From Rhodovibrionaceae bacterium (GTDB lineage Bacteria > Pseudomonadota > Alphaproteobacteria > Kiloniellales > DSM-21159), in NCBI GenBank assembly GCA_028279885.1, contig JANQMX010000064.1, positions 1 through 64,000 on the forward strand: a stretch of 64,000 bases of DNA. Reading direction: 5' to 3'. Below the pieces are notes generated by a model. That model saw nothing but the letters and a program-made list of their open reading frames with translations. It was not told the DNA's origin and searched no databases. Positions within the stretch are counted from its first letter, which is position 1; every line of letters begins with the position of its first letter. The position numbers and the translations under genes were made by a program. Below, in pieces: positions 23,399 through 35,734 of the stretch.

Positions 23399-25699
23399 AT
23401 GGCAATGCAGGATCTCGTTCCAGACGACGCGGCAGACCAGGCCGACCCCGCGCGCTTTCCCTATCTCGCGGCCCTCAACCAGGCGCAGCGGGAGGCGGTG
23501 GAGGCGCTCGACGGGCCGGTACTCATGCTGGCTGGCGCCGGCACCGGCAAGACGCGGGCGCTGACCACGCGGCTCGCCCATCTGCTATTCAGCGGCCGGG
23601 CCATGCCAGGGCAGATCCTGGCAGTCACCTTCACCAACAAGGCGGCGCGCGAGATGAAGGAGCGGGTGGCCGCTCTGCTCGGCCGCCACTCGGTCGAGGG
23701 CTGGTGGCTCGGCACCTTCCACGCGCTGGCCGCGCGCCTGCTGCGCGAGAACGCCGAGCACGTCGGCCTCAAGCCCAACTTCACCATCCTCGACACCGAC
23801 GACCAGCTGCGCCTGGTCAAGCAGATCCTGGCTGCCGAGGACTTGAACGAGAAGACTTGGCCGGCGCGTCTGCTGCTCGCCATCATTCAGCGTTGGAAGG
23901 ACAAGGGTCTCTCGCCCGAGCAGGTGCCGGCGGCGGAGGCGGGCGAGTTTGCCAACGGGCGCGCCATCGAGCTCTACCGCGCCTATCAAGAGCGCCTGGC
24001 CGACCTCAACGCCTGCGATTTCGGCGATCTCCTGTTGCATAACCTGACCCTGTTCCAGAACCACGCGGAGGTGCTGGCGCGCTACCACCATCGCTTCCGC
24101 TATCTGCTGGTCGACGAGTACCAGGACACCAACGTGGCGCAGTATCTCTGGCTGCGTTTGCTTGCGGCGAGGCACAAGAACATCTGCTGCGTCGGGGACG
24201 ACGACCAGTCGATCTACGGCTGGCGCGGGGCGGAGGTCGGCAACATCCTGCGCTTCGAGCAGGACTTTCCCGGCGCCAAGGTCATTCGCCTGGAGAAGAA
24301 CTACCGCTCCACCGGGCACATCCTGGGGGCGGCCTCCGGCCTGATCGCTCATAACGAAGGGCGGCTCGGCAAGACCCTCTGGACCGAGGGCGAAGAGGGC
24401 GAGAAGCTGCGGGTGCGCGGACTCTGGGACGGCGAGGCCGAGGCCCGCTTCGTCGGTGAGGAGATCGAGGCGCTGCAGCGCCAGGGGGAGTCGCTGGCCG
24501 AAATGGCCATCCTGGTGCGCACCGGCGCCCAGACCCGCGAGTTCGAAGAGCGCTTCATCACCCTGGGCTTGCCCTATCGCGTGATCGGCGGCGCGCGCTT
24601 CTATGAGCGCATGGAGGTGCGCGACGCCCTGGCCTATTTGCGGGTGATCCATTCGCCGGACGACGACTTGGCGTTCGAGCGCATCGCAAACAAGCCGCGT
24701 CGCGGCCTGGGTGACGCGACCCTCAAGACCTTGCATGCGGCGGCGCGGGGTGAGCGCCTCTCCTTGATGCAGGCGGCGCGCCGTCTGCTCGACACTGACG
24801 AACTGCGCCCGCAGGCGCGCAAGGCGCTGGCCGACCTCATTCGCGACTTCGACCGCTGGCGTGACGAGGCCCAACGCATGCCTCATCCGGACTTGGCGGA
24901 GATCGTGCTCGACGAGTCCGGCTACACCGCCATGTGGCAGAACGACAAGTCGATCGAGGCGCCGGGTCGCCTGGAGAATCTCAAGGAGCTGGTGACGGCG
25001 CTGGAGGAGTTCGACAGCCTGGCCGGCTTCCTGGAGCACGTTAGCCTGGTGATGGAGAACCTGGAGGAGAGCGGGCAGAAGCAGATCAGCCTGATGACCC
25101 TGCACGCCGCCAAGGGCCTGGAGTTCGACACCGTCTTCCTGCCCGGCTGGGAGGAAGGACTCTTCCCCAACCAGCGCGCGCTCGACGAGACCGGTGCCCG
25201 CGGCCTGGAGGAGGAGCGGCGCCTGGCCTACGTCGGCTTGACCCGCGCCCGCAAGCGCGCCATCGTCAGCTTCGCCGCCAACCGGCGCCTGCACGGCAGT
25301 TGGGCGGCGGCCATCCCCTCGCGCTTCGTCGAGGAATTGCCGGCCGAGCATGTGGCGCAGGAGAGCGACCAGGGCCTCTATGGCGCTGCGCAGGCGACCT
25401 GGGGCGGCGGGCGTTTCGGCGGCTTTCAGGACTGGGGCGGCAGCCGCACCTCGCCCGGCATGGCGCGCGCCCAGCGCTACCGCGATAAGGGCAAGCCTTT
25501 TATCGAGGGGGTGGCGACGGTGGTGCCGGAGCTGCCCGGCGAAACCGCCTTTGCCCGCGGCGAGCGGGTGTTCCATCAGAAGTTCGGCTATGGCGAGATC
25601 CTGGCCGTCGAGGGCGAGAAGCTGACCATCGCCTTCGACAAGGCAGGCGAGAAGAAGGTCATGGCCAGCTTCCTGGTGCCGGCGGATGCAGCCGGGTGA
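23399..25699 (+). CDS. uvrD: UvrD/PcrA-type ATP-dependent DNA helicase
   Basis: 766 residues of superfamily 1A helicase with all motifs: Walker A in LAGAGTGKTRALT (about 45), motif Ia TFTNKAAREMKER, motif II DEYQD, motif III GDDDQSIYGWRGAE, motif IV EKNYRST, motif V TLHAAKGLEFD and motif VI YVGLTRARKR. It unwinds DNA 3'-5' in nucleotide-excision and mismatch repair. The C-terminus carries the Tudor-like RNA-polymerase-binding fold (GERVFHQKFGYGEILAVEG) typical of UvrD and PcrA. A -10-like TATACT (23389-23394) lies five bases before ATG 23399, so the message could be leaderless. Its stop overlaps the prmA start. Confidence 0.95.
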   Translation: MAMQDLVPDDAADQADPARFPYLAALNQAQREAVEALDGPVLMLAGAGTGKTRALTTRLAHLLFSGRAMPGQILAVTFTNKAAREMKERVAALLGRHSVEGWWLGTFHALAARLLRENAEHVGLKPNFTILDTDDQLRLVKQILAAEDLNEKTWPARLLLAIIQRWKDKGLSPEQVPAAEAGEFANGRAIELYRAYQERLADLNACDFGDLLLHNLTLFQNHAEVLARYHHRFRYLLVDEYQDTNVAQYLWLRLLAARHKNICCVGDDDQSIYGWRGAEVGNILRFEQDFPGAKVIRLEKNYRSTGHILGAASGLIAHNEGRLGKTLWTEGEEGEKLRVRGLWDGEAEARFVGEEIEALQRQGESLAEMAILVRTGAQTREFEERFITLGLPYRVIGGARFYERMEVRDALAYLRVIHSPDDDLAFERIANKPRRGLGDATLKTLHAAARGERLSLMQAARRLLDTDELRPQARKALADLIRDFDRWRDEAQRMPHPDLAEIVLDESGYTAMWQNDKSIEAPGRLENLKELVTALEEFDSLAGFLEHVSLVMENLEESGQKQISLMTLHAAKGLEFDTVFLPGWEEGLFPNQRALDETGARGLEEERRLAYVGLTRARKRAIVSFAANRRLHGSWAAAIPSRFVEELPAEHVAQESDQGLYGAAQATWGGGRFGGFQDWGGSRTSPGMARAQRYRDKGKPFIEGVATVVPELPGETAFARGERVFHQKFGYGEILAVEGEKLTIAFDKAGEKKVMASFLVPADAAG

Positions 25700-26568
25700 G
25701 CGAAGCAGTTACTTGGCAGATTACGCTGACCGTTCCCAAGGCACTGGCGCCCGGGGCTGAGGCCGTGCTGGAAGGGTTCGGCGGGGCCATGGTGACCTCG
25801 CACGAGGGCGAGGTCCGGCAGATCGATCTCTACCTGGAGCGGGAAGAGGCGCCGGACGGGGCCGCGCTGGCCGCGCTCTTGAGCGAAAGCCTGGGTGCAG
25901 CGGTGGACGCGCCGGCGGTATCGCGCGTGGTCGAGCGCGACTGGGTGGCCGAGAGCCAGCGCCACTTTCCGGTGCTCGAATTCGGTCGCTTCCTGGTCTA
26001 CGGCAGCCACCACACCCGACCCAGAGCTTACGGCCGATTGCCGCTGTTGATCGATGCTGGCAGAGCTTTCGGCACCGGCCAGCACGATTCGACGGCGCTG
26101 GCGCTGCTGCTGCTGGAAAGGCTGCAGCCGCGCTACCGGCAACCCAAGCTGCTCGATCTCGGCTGCGGCTCGGGCATTCTCGCGCTGGCGGCCTTGCGGC
26201 TCTGGCCCGGCGCATCGGCGCTGGCCGCGGATATCGACCCGCAGTCGGTGGCGGTGGCGCGCGACAACCGGCGCGTCAACCGCATCGCCGGCGATTTCCG
26301 AGCCGTGACGAGCAATGGCTTGCGCCAGGCCGACGTGCAACGTGCGGCACCTTACGATCTCATCCTGGCCAACATCCTGACCCGGCCGTTGCTGATAATG
26401 GCGCCTGAGATCGCCAAGGCGCTGGCGCCCGGCGGGCATCTCATCCTCGCCGGATTCCTGGAGGGCGACCGCGTGCGGCTGGAGGCACGCTATCGCGCGC
26501 TCGGATTGGCCTTGGCGGCGCGGCAAGGTCGCGGCGGCTGGAGTGCGTTGTTGTTGCGGAAGCGGTGA
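25696..26568 (+). CDS. prmA: Ribosomal protein L11 methyltransferase
   Basis: 290 residues. An N-terminal substrate-recognition domain (about 1-100) is followed by a class I SAM-dependent methyltransferase fold with LLDLGCGSGILALAAL (about 150-165), an acidic AADIDPQSVAVARDN and the NPPY-like NILTRPL motif (about 225). It trimethylates the N-terminus and lysines of ribosomal protein L11. The GTG start at 25696 overlaps the helicase stop (GTGA), so the two are translationally coupled. Confidence 0.92.
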   Translation: MSEAVTWQITLTVPKALAPGAEAVLEGFGGAMVTSHEGEVRQIDLYLEREEAPDGAALAALLSESLGAAVDAPAVSRVVERDWVAESQRHFPVLEFGRFLVYGSHHTRPRAYGRLPLLIDAGRAFGTGQHDSTALALLLLERLQPRYRQPKLLDLGCGSGILALAALRLWPGASALAADIDPQSVAVARDNRRVNRIAGDFRAVTSNGLRQADVQRAAPYDLILANILTRPLLIMAPEIAKALAPGGHLILAGFLEGDRVRLEARYRALGLALAARQGRGGWSALLLRKR

Positions 26569-26607
26569 GGGCGTTAGAGGAAAGCTCAAGCGTCAACGCT
26601 TCCTCCG

Positions 26608-26755
26608 CTGTCATGCTTGGGCGAGGCCCACGGGGCCGTCAGGCCCGGGGCCGAGTTCCGAGCATCCACGGTTGGGTTCCGTGCGAGCCGAGGAGTGGAT
26701 CCTCGCAACTCGCCTCTTCGGGTCTACGACCCTACGAGGCCCGCGCAAGGATGAC
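26608..26755. repeat. Gene-less inverted repeat pair related to the GIY-YIG element ends
   Basis: The left arm (26608-26671) begins CTGTCATGCTTGGGCGAGGCC and ends in CATCCACGG. The right arm (26695-26755), reverse-complemented, begins GTCATCCTTGCGCGGGCCT and ends GAGGATCCAC. The arms share the terminal pattern of the repeats at 22362 and 22746 and have internal hairpins. With only about 23 bases between them they form a REPIN-like unit. It lies in the 548-base space between prmA and the aminopeptidase gene. Confidence 0.75.
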
Positions 26756-26826
26756 GTTCGAAGAGGGACCGCCGGCCGGCGCCGCACAGCGCCGAAGGCG
26801 CCCAACAAAAATGCGCGCCAGCGCAC

Positions 26827-26905
26827 AAAAAAAGACGGTGACTTGGAGACCAAGCCACCGCTAGCTGAGAGGCAGGCCGAGAGGAAAGCTCAAAACCTCC
26901 CGGCC
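26827..26905 (-). ncRNA. Candidate small RNA with terminator hairpin
   Basis: Read on the minus strand: a -10-like TATATA (26914-26909), then a 10-bp stem GGCCGGGAGG/CCTCTCGGCC (26905-26896 and 26884-26875). After a short linker comes an 11-bp stem CGGTGGCTTGG/CCAAGTCACCG (one mismatch, TCT loop; 26860-26850 and 26846-26836), followed by TC and seven Ts (26833-26827). This is a canonical intrinsic terminator with no gene upstream of it on that strand. A palindrome AGAGGCAGCCTCT (26926-26938) sits where the -35 box would be. No known RNA family is recognised. Confidence 0.45.
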
Positions 26906-27116
26906 GTTTATATATGGACTACCCTAGAGGCAGCCTCTGTGAAGACTATCTCATATTCCGGTGTTTTGTTCCCGATTTGACGAAAAAATGGCAAAGGACG
27001 GGGCATAACTTGATCCTGCTGCTGCTACAGAAATATCACGGTAGATGCTCGACGAGTCGGGAAGCACGCGCTAAGTCTTTGGAGTAGAGAGCAAAATCCT
27101 TAGTCAGGGCAGGGTG

Positions 27117-28886
27117 ATGACAAAAGAGCGCGTAGCGGCTTTAAGGCAGGCCCTGGAGCAGGAACAGCTCGGTGGTTTCATAATTCCCCGCGGTGACGAA
27201 CATCAGGGTGAGTACGTGCCCGCCCGGGCCGAACGCTTGTCCTGGCTGACCGGTTTCACCGGATCCGCCGGAATGGCGATCGTTTTGCGCGACAAAGCGG
27301 CGATTTTCGTCGATGGGCGCTACACCCTGCAGGCCCGCAATCAGGTCGACGGCGAGACCTTCGAGTACCAGCACCTGATCGAGGAGCCGGCCGAGCGCTG
27401 GCTGGAGGACAACCTGGGCAGCCTGCCGCTGGGCTACGATCCCTGGCTGCACAGCGAGGACCAGATCAAGCGTCTGGCAAAAGGGGCGGAGAAGGCCGGC
27501 GGGGGTCTGCGTCCCTGCGAAGAGAACCTGGTGGACCGCATCTGGCTCGATCAGCCGGACCGGCCGCTCGACCCCGTCAGTCTACACGATGCCGCTTTCG
27601 CCGGAGAGAGCAGCGAGGCCAAACGCACGCGCCTGGGCGAGGCCCTGGCGGAGCAGGACATCGCCGCGGCGGTGCTCAGCCTGCCGGATTCCATCGCCTG
27701 GCTGCTGAACGTGCGCGGCAAAGACGTCCCCCATACGCCTTTCGCCTTATCTTTCGCGCTGCTGTACGCGGACGGTCGGGTGACCTGGTTCATCGCGCCC
27801 GAGAAGGCGGACGACAGTGTGCGTAGCGCCCTCGGCAACGCGGTGGCCCTGGCGGCACCCGGCGAGCTGGCAACGGCGTTGCATGGCCTGGCCGGCAAGC
27901 GGGTGCGGGTCGACCCGGCGACGGCGCCCTTCTGGGTCGTACAGCGCTTGGAGGCAGCCGGCGCCACCATCGACCGCGGCCCGGACCCCTGTCAGCTGCC
28001 CAAGGCCTGCAAAAACGAGGCCGAGCGGAACGGCACGCGCGCCGCACATCGGCGCGACGGGGCCGCCGTGGCCCGCTTTCTGCACTGGCTATCCCACGAC
28101 GCGCTGGCCGAGGGTGCCAGCGAAGCGACCGCCGCCGACCGCTTGCAGGCCTTCCGCGCCGAGGATCCCTCGCTCAAAGACCTGTCCTTCGACACCATCT
28201 CCGGCTCCGGCCCCAATGGCGCTATTGTCCACTATCGGGTGACGCCGGAAAGCGACCGCAAGCTTGCGAGCGGCGAGCTCTTCCTGGTGGACTCCGGTGG
28301 ACAGTATCCCGACGGCACCACCGATGTAACCCGCACGGTGGCGATCGGCACGCCGAGCGAAGAGATGCGGCGGCACTTCACCGCCGTGCTGCGTGGCCAT
28401 ATCGCCTTGGCGACGGCGCGCTTCCCGCGCGGCACCACCGGCCATCAGCTCGACAGCCTGGCGCGTCGGCCGCTTTGGGACCTTGGCGTGGACTACGATC
28501 ACGGCACCGGCCATGGCGTCGGCAGCTATCTCTCGGTGCACGAAGGCCCGCAACGCATCTCCAAGGTGCTGAACCGGGTGGCCTTGGCGCCTGGGATGAT
28601 CGTGTCCATCGAGCCCGGCTACTACAAGGAAGGGGCCTACGGCATCCGTATCGAAAACCTCGCCTTGGTCGTCCCGGCCGACGAAAGCGGGGATGAGCGC
28701 GAAATGCTTGGCTTCGAGACCCTGACCTTCGCGCCTATCGATCGGACGCTGATCGTTCCCGACATGCTGATGCCGCCGGAACGTGCCTGGCTCGACGCCT
28801 ATCACGCGCGGGTGCGCGAGATTCTCGCGCCGCAGCTGACCGGTTCGGCGCGTTCCTGGCTCGAAGAAGTCACGGCGCCGCTGTAG
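27117..28886 (+). CDS. pepP: Xaa-Pro aminopeptidase (M24B, aminopeptidase P family)
   Basis: 589 residues in the three-domain layout of long aminopeptidase P: creatinase-like domain I (GGFIIPRGDEHQGEYVPARAERL opening), a second creatinase-like domain II, and a C-terminal M24 catalytic domain. Metal ligands appear in FLVDSGGQYPDGTTDVTRTV (two Asp), YDHGTGHGVGSY (His), VSIEPGYYKEG (Glu) and IRIENLALV (Glu). It removes N-terminal residues preceding proline in the cytosol. ATG 27117 is preferred over the adjacent GTG 27114. It is expressed from its own upstream AT-rich region. Confidence 0.93.
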   Translation: MTKERVAALRQALEQEQLGGFIIPRGDEHQGEYVPARAERLSWLTGFTGSAGMAIVLRDKAAIFVDGRYTLQARNQVDGETFEYQHLIEEPAERWLEDNLGSLPLGYDPWLHSEDQIKRLAKGAEKAGGGLRPCEENLVDRIWLDQPDRPLDPVSLHDAAFAGESSEAKRTRLGEALAEQDIAAAVLSLPDSIAWLLNVRGKDVPHTPFALSFALLYADGRVTWFIAPEKADDSVRSALGNAVALAAPGELATALHGLAGKRVRVDPATAPFWVVQRLEAAGATIDRGPDPCQLPKACKNEAERNGTRAAHRRDGAAVARFLHWLSHDALAEGASEATAADRLQAFRAEDPSLKDLSFDTISGSGPNGAIVHYRVTPESDRKLASGELFLVDSGGQYPDGTTDVTRTVAIGTPSEEMRRHFTAVLRGHIALATARFPRGTTGHQLDSLARRPLWDLGVDYDHGTGHGVGSYLSVHEGPQRISKVLNRVALAPGMIVSIEPGYYKEGAYGIRIENLALVVPADESGDEREMLGFETLTFAPIDRTLIVPDMLMPPERAWLDAYHARVREILAPQLTGSARSWLEEVTAPL

Positions 28887-29019
28887 GGCCGCCGCGTTAA
28901 GCATAACCCGACAGCTTTGTAGTGTTTTCGTGATAAGCTGTTGATTTTACAGGTTTGAAAGGATCCCAAAGAGAGAGTGAAGCCGAGTGCAAAAGCGAGT
29001 ATTAGCAGGAGACGGGGCC

Positions 29020-30324
29020 ATGGCCCTCGGGCGCAGCCGACCCAGACCTTCGACGCGTGATTTGGCACGGGTTCAGCGCTTGCACCTGCAATGGCTGGCT
29101 CGTGACGAAGAAGGCCGGCAGGCGGATCTTAGCTTCTGTGACCTTTCCGGGCGCTATTTCGCAGACTGGAATCTGGCCGGTGCAAAGCTGGTCGGAGCCA
29201 GGCTGACCCGCGCCGATCTGCACGGCGCCAACCTGGAGCGCGCGGATCTCTTCGGCGCCGACCTCAGCAACAGCGATTTCCGCGGTGCCAAGATGGCGCG
29301 CGCGGATCTGCGTGGCACGATTTTGCACGACAGCAAGTTCGACGGTGCGGACCTCAACGGCATCAACATGCGCGAAGGCACACTGCTCTACCGCGCGCAC
29401 GGTGCCTTGGAGGAGGCGCGCAACGGTCCGGTGACCGGCCGGGTCTCCATGCAACGGGCCAGCCTGTTCCGCGCCCGCATGGAAGGCGCCTACCTGGCTC
29501 GCTCCAATCTCTCCCAAGCGGACCTGACCGGCGCGCGTCTCTCTTCGGCCGTGCTGAGTGGCGCCAACCTGCAAAGCGCCATGATGCGCAACGCCGATCT
29601 CACGGACTCCGACCTCAGCGGTGCCAACCTCAGCCGCTGCGACCTGACCGGTGCCACCCTCGATCGTGCCAACGTCGAGGAGTCGAACATGGACGGCGCG
29701 GTGCTGATCGGCGCCAGCCTGGAAGGCTGCGATATCGGCAAGGCGATGCAGCGCAACACCATCCTGGCGCGCCCGGTGTCTCCGGCCTTCTCGGATATCA
29801 TGGTGTCGGTGCGTGCGCATGGCCGCTGGCTGGACAGCGACGGCCGCGACGGCGAGCGGGCGGAGCTGGAAGGCCTCGATCTCTCACAGTGCGATCTGCG
29901 CGGCATCAACTTGAGCGGCGCTATCCTGCGCGGCGCTAACTTCCAGCGCTCGGTGTTGAACGACGGTCTTTTCGTGCTGGCAGACCTGACGGGCTCCAAT
30001 CTCTCCGGCGCCTCGCTGGTGCGCGCCCGCCTGAGCGGCGCCAATCTCAGCCGCGCCAACCTGCGCGGCGCCGATTTGAGCGATGCCCTGGTCGACACCG
30101 CACCGATCCATGCGGCTTTCGGCGATATGAAGGGCAGCGAGGTAGCGGCCAGCTTAAGCGGTGCCGATCTTACGCGGGCCGTGCTCTATCAGACGACCCT
30201 GAGCGGCACCGTGCTGGCGCCGGACCAGCTGGAGGGCGCTTTCGTCGAACGGGTGCGCTTCTCGGCCGAGGATGAGGACGAGAACGGAGACGGACCGCCC
30301 GAGGGGCCGAAAGGCCGGGCCTGA
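29020..30324 (+). CDS. Pentapeptide-repeat protein
   Basis: 434 residues; ATG 29020 follows AGGAGA (an in-frame GTG at 28987 is weaker). After a basic N-terminus come two right-handed quadrilateral beta-helix blocks made of A(D/N)LxG pentapeptides. Block one spans about 55-245, with an interruption near 125-145, and block two about 280-395. They are joined by a non-repeat linker with ILARPVSPAFSDIMVSVRAHGRWLDS. The tail is acidic (EDEDENGDGPPEG). Such proteins can mimic DNA and act on gyrase, but most have unknown roles. No gyrase-resistance context is seen. Confidence 0.85.
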   Translation: MALGRSRPRPSTRDLARVQRLHLQWLARDEEGRQADLSFCDLSGRYFADWNLAGAKLVGARLTRADLHGANLERADLFGADLSNSDFRGAKMARADLRGTILHDSKFDGADLNGINMREGTLLYRAHGALEEARNGPVTGRVSMQRASLFRARMEGAYLARSNLSQADLTGARLSSAVLSGANLQSAMMRNADLTDSDLSGANLSRCDLTGATLDRANVEESNMDGAVLIGASLEGCDIGKAMQRNTILARPVSPAFSDIMVSVRAHGRWLDSDGRDGERAELEGLDLSQCDLRGINLSGAILRGANFQRSVLNDGLFVLADLTGSNLSGASLVRARLSGANLSRANLRGADLSDALVDTAPIHAAFGDMKGSEVAASLSGADLTRAVLYQTTLSGTVLAPDQLEGAFVERVRFSAEDEDENGDGPPEGPKGRA

Positions 30325-30373
30325 GCCGGCCTTGTGCGGCGTCTGCCCGCTCTCACCAACCCGTCGCCCTATA

Positions 30374-30877
30374 TTAAGAGAACACCACTATACTTCTTAT
30401 TAGCTCAGAAAAGTTACTTGGGCTTTGGATTGATTTATCAATTTCTGACCTCGCAATGCCTTGGGATTTAGGATACAAACTGTTCTTCGATATCAAATTA
30501 ATCAAGTCTTTCTTGAGATGATTGAGTTCAATTTTCTTCGGCTCAGATAACTCTAGAGCAACCCAAACATACCGATATTGTGGGAACAGCGACCAGATGC
30601 TGCGAACCCATCGTTCAATACGTGCATCTAGTACGTTGGACTTAAATCCACCGGAATCAACAATTGATGCATTTTCAAAACACCCCTCGGCGAAGTTCTT
30701 CTCGCCTACGACACGCAGCTCTTTTTCGGAGTCAATTCGACCGAGTACGTATCGAGGCGAATAGAGAAGAACGGGATACTTAAGCTGTCTCAAAATATCA
30801 TTGACCCTTATGAACACCCCCACGTCCAACCGATCCTTCTTGGACAGTGTCGACTTCATCACCAAACTCATCGGCAT
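30374..30877 (-). CDS. Hypothetical protein in AT-rich DNA
   Basis: A 167-codon frame whose base composition and codon use (many AAA, TTA, ATA, AAT) contrast sharply with all neighbours, suggesting horizontal acquisition. The product contains LYSPRYVLGRIDSEKELRVVG, an aromatic WVRSIWSLFPQYRYVWVALE core and a Lys-rich helix. No ribosome site precedes ATG 30877; internal GTG or TTG codons near 30823-30830 are possible. I recognise no family. It may be a cargo gene remnant. Confidence 0.5.
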   Translation of the reverse strand: MPMSLVMKSTLSKKDRLDVGVFIRVNDILRQLKYPVLLYSPRYVLGRIDSEKELRVVGEKNFAEGCFENASIVDSGGFKSNVLDARIERWVRSIWSLFPQYRYVWVALELSEPKKIELNHLKKDLINLISKNSLYPKSQGIARSEIDKSIQSPSNFSELIRSIVVFS

Positions 30878-31166
30878 AATCGTTCAAGTCGCCATTGTCA
30901 TAGCAGGAGGTCGCGGAGCCCGTTATTGCCTCAGAGTAGTCGTCTTTCGTCAGTTTCTCATCGCAGCATTGGAGGAAATAGCTTCTCGGCGTGGTCGCTC
31001 TTGCGTGGGCGCGCGACAAATCCTGGGCACATTGCTCCCTGCGCAGCGCACTTCATGACCCCTCATAACGAGCCAGGTTGCGAACATCGTCCTATGCCTG
31101 CTTGCGGCGTTTCCGGTAATTGTGCGGGACAATCGCCGCCGTAGTGCCCGGATGCGTCATCGCGTT
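30878..31166. other. Intergenic space with a possible decayed small membrane-protein ORF
   Basis: No convincing gene. A plus-strand frame from ATG 30810 encodes a plausible helix (FLDSVDFITKLIGIIVQVAI) but then turns into Arg-rich filler, and it overlaps the minus-strand frame at 30374-30877. It may be the remains of a small membrane-protein gene in the same AT-rich patch. No RNA gene or repeat is seen. Confidence 0.3.
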
Positions 31167-31826
31167 TCATTGGGCTGATATGCGGCGCGCCTTGGTCTCG
31201 GCGACCTTCTGCATGAACGCATCGAACAAGCGTTGCTCCGGTTTGCTTTCAAGCTGCTTGCTCAATCGCTTGCCGGTTTCTTGGATACTGGCGTCAGGGT
31301 GAAGGAGTAACGCAATGCCGACGGAGTAGATCTGGGTGCTCAACCGCGAGGGAATAAGGCTATCCGCCGGATTGGACAGGCCTGCTTCGAGGTCTTCCAG
31401 CGTCGATACCCGCGAAAAAAAATCCGCCGCTGGGCGTTTTGCACAGGCCACAATTCTCTTGACCGCCTTGTCGATATCTTTGTCGCCACGAATTACGATC
31501 TTTTGCTCATTCCTCTTGCCGTCAAGCTGGCTCAAGGTCTTCGATGCGGTCGTTTTGTGGCGTGTCTCGGCTTTCTCCCTATCCTCGTCTATCGCGTCTA
31601 ACAAATCCTCCAAGTCATCGAAGCGAATACCAAACGCGGGCACAATCTCTATCCGATCGTCATAGCGGGCGAGTTGAATGGAGATCCGCTCCGACCGACC
31701 TTCGCCACCATTTCTGATGAACCGCGCAGCGTTTCCCTGTCTCTTGAACCCATCTTCCGACAGCTTTTGGGAAAGAGCACCGAAAAGTCGCTGCGCTAGC
31801 GTTTTCGAATCCATTACGTCACCCAT
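31167..31826 (-). CDS. Hypothetical protein, 219 aa
   Basis: 219 residues, Lys/Asp-rich and mainly helical, without signal or membrane segments. It opens MDSKTLAQRLFGALSQKLSE, with RFIRNGGEGRSERISIQLARYDDRIEIVPAFGIRF in the first half, resembling DUF4304-like hypothetical proteins (low confidence). The second half is a helical domain ending TKARRISAQ. Base composition is intermediate between the AT-rich patch and the chromosome. An alternative ATG lies four codons downstream. It may be part of the same acquired segment. Confidence 0.6.
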   Translation of the reverse strand: MGDVMDSKTLAQRLFGALSQKLSEDGFKRQGNAARFIRNGGEGRSERISIQLARYDDRIEIVPAFGIRFDDLEDLLDAIDEDREKAETRHKTTASKTLSQLDGKRNEQKIVIRGDKDIDKAVKRIVACAKRPAADFFSRVSTLEDLEAGLSNPADSLIPSRLSTQIYSVGIALLLHPDASIQETGKRLSKQLESKPEQRLFDAFMQKVAETKARRISAQ

Positions 31827-31909
31827 CGCAAACCCGATTCCGGTGAGAGCTTTGCGGGCAAGGATACCATACTACCTTGCCTGCGCAGCACCTTGTCCCG
31901 CTACACGGC

Positions 31910-35724
<3,815 letters not shown>

Positions 35725-35734
35725 GGCGCGCCGG

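Noticed and set aside
26611-26853. 80-codon minus-strand frame
   Set aside because: It runs through the inverted-repeat unit and the sRNA terminator; its composition is arginine-rich filler with no ribosome site.
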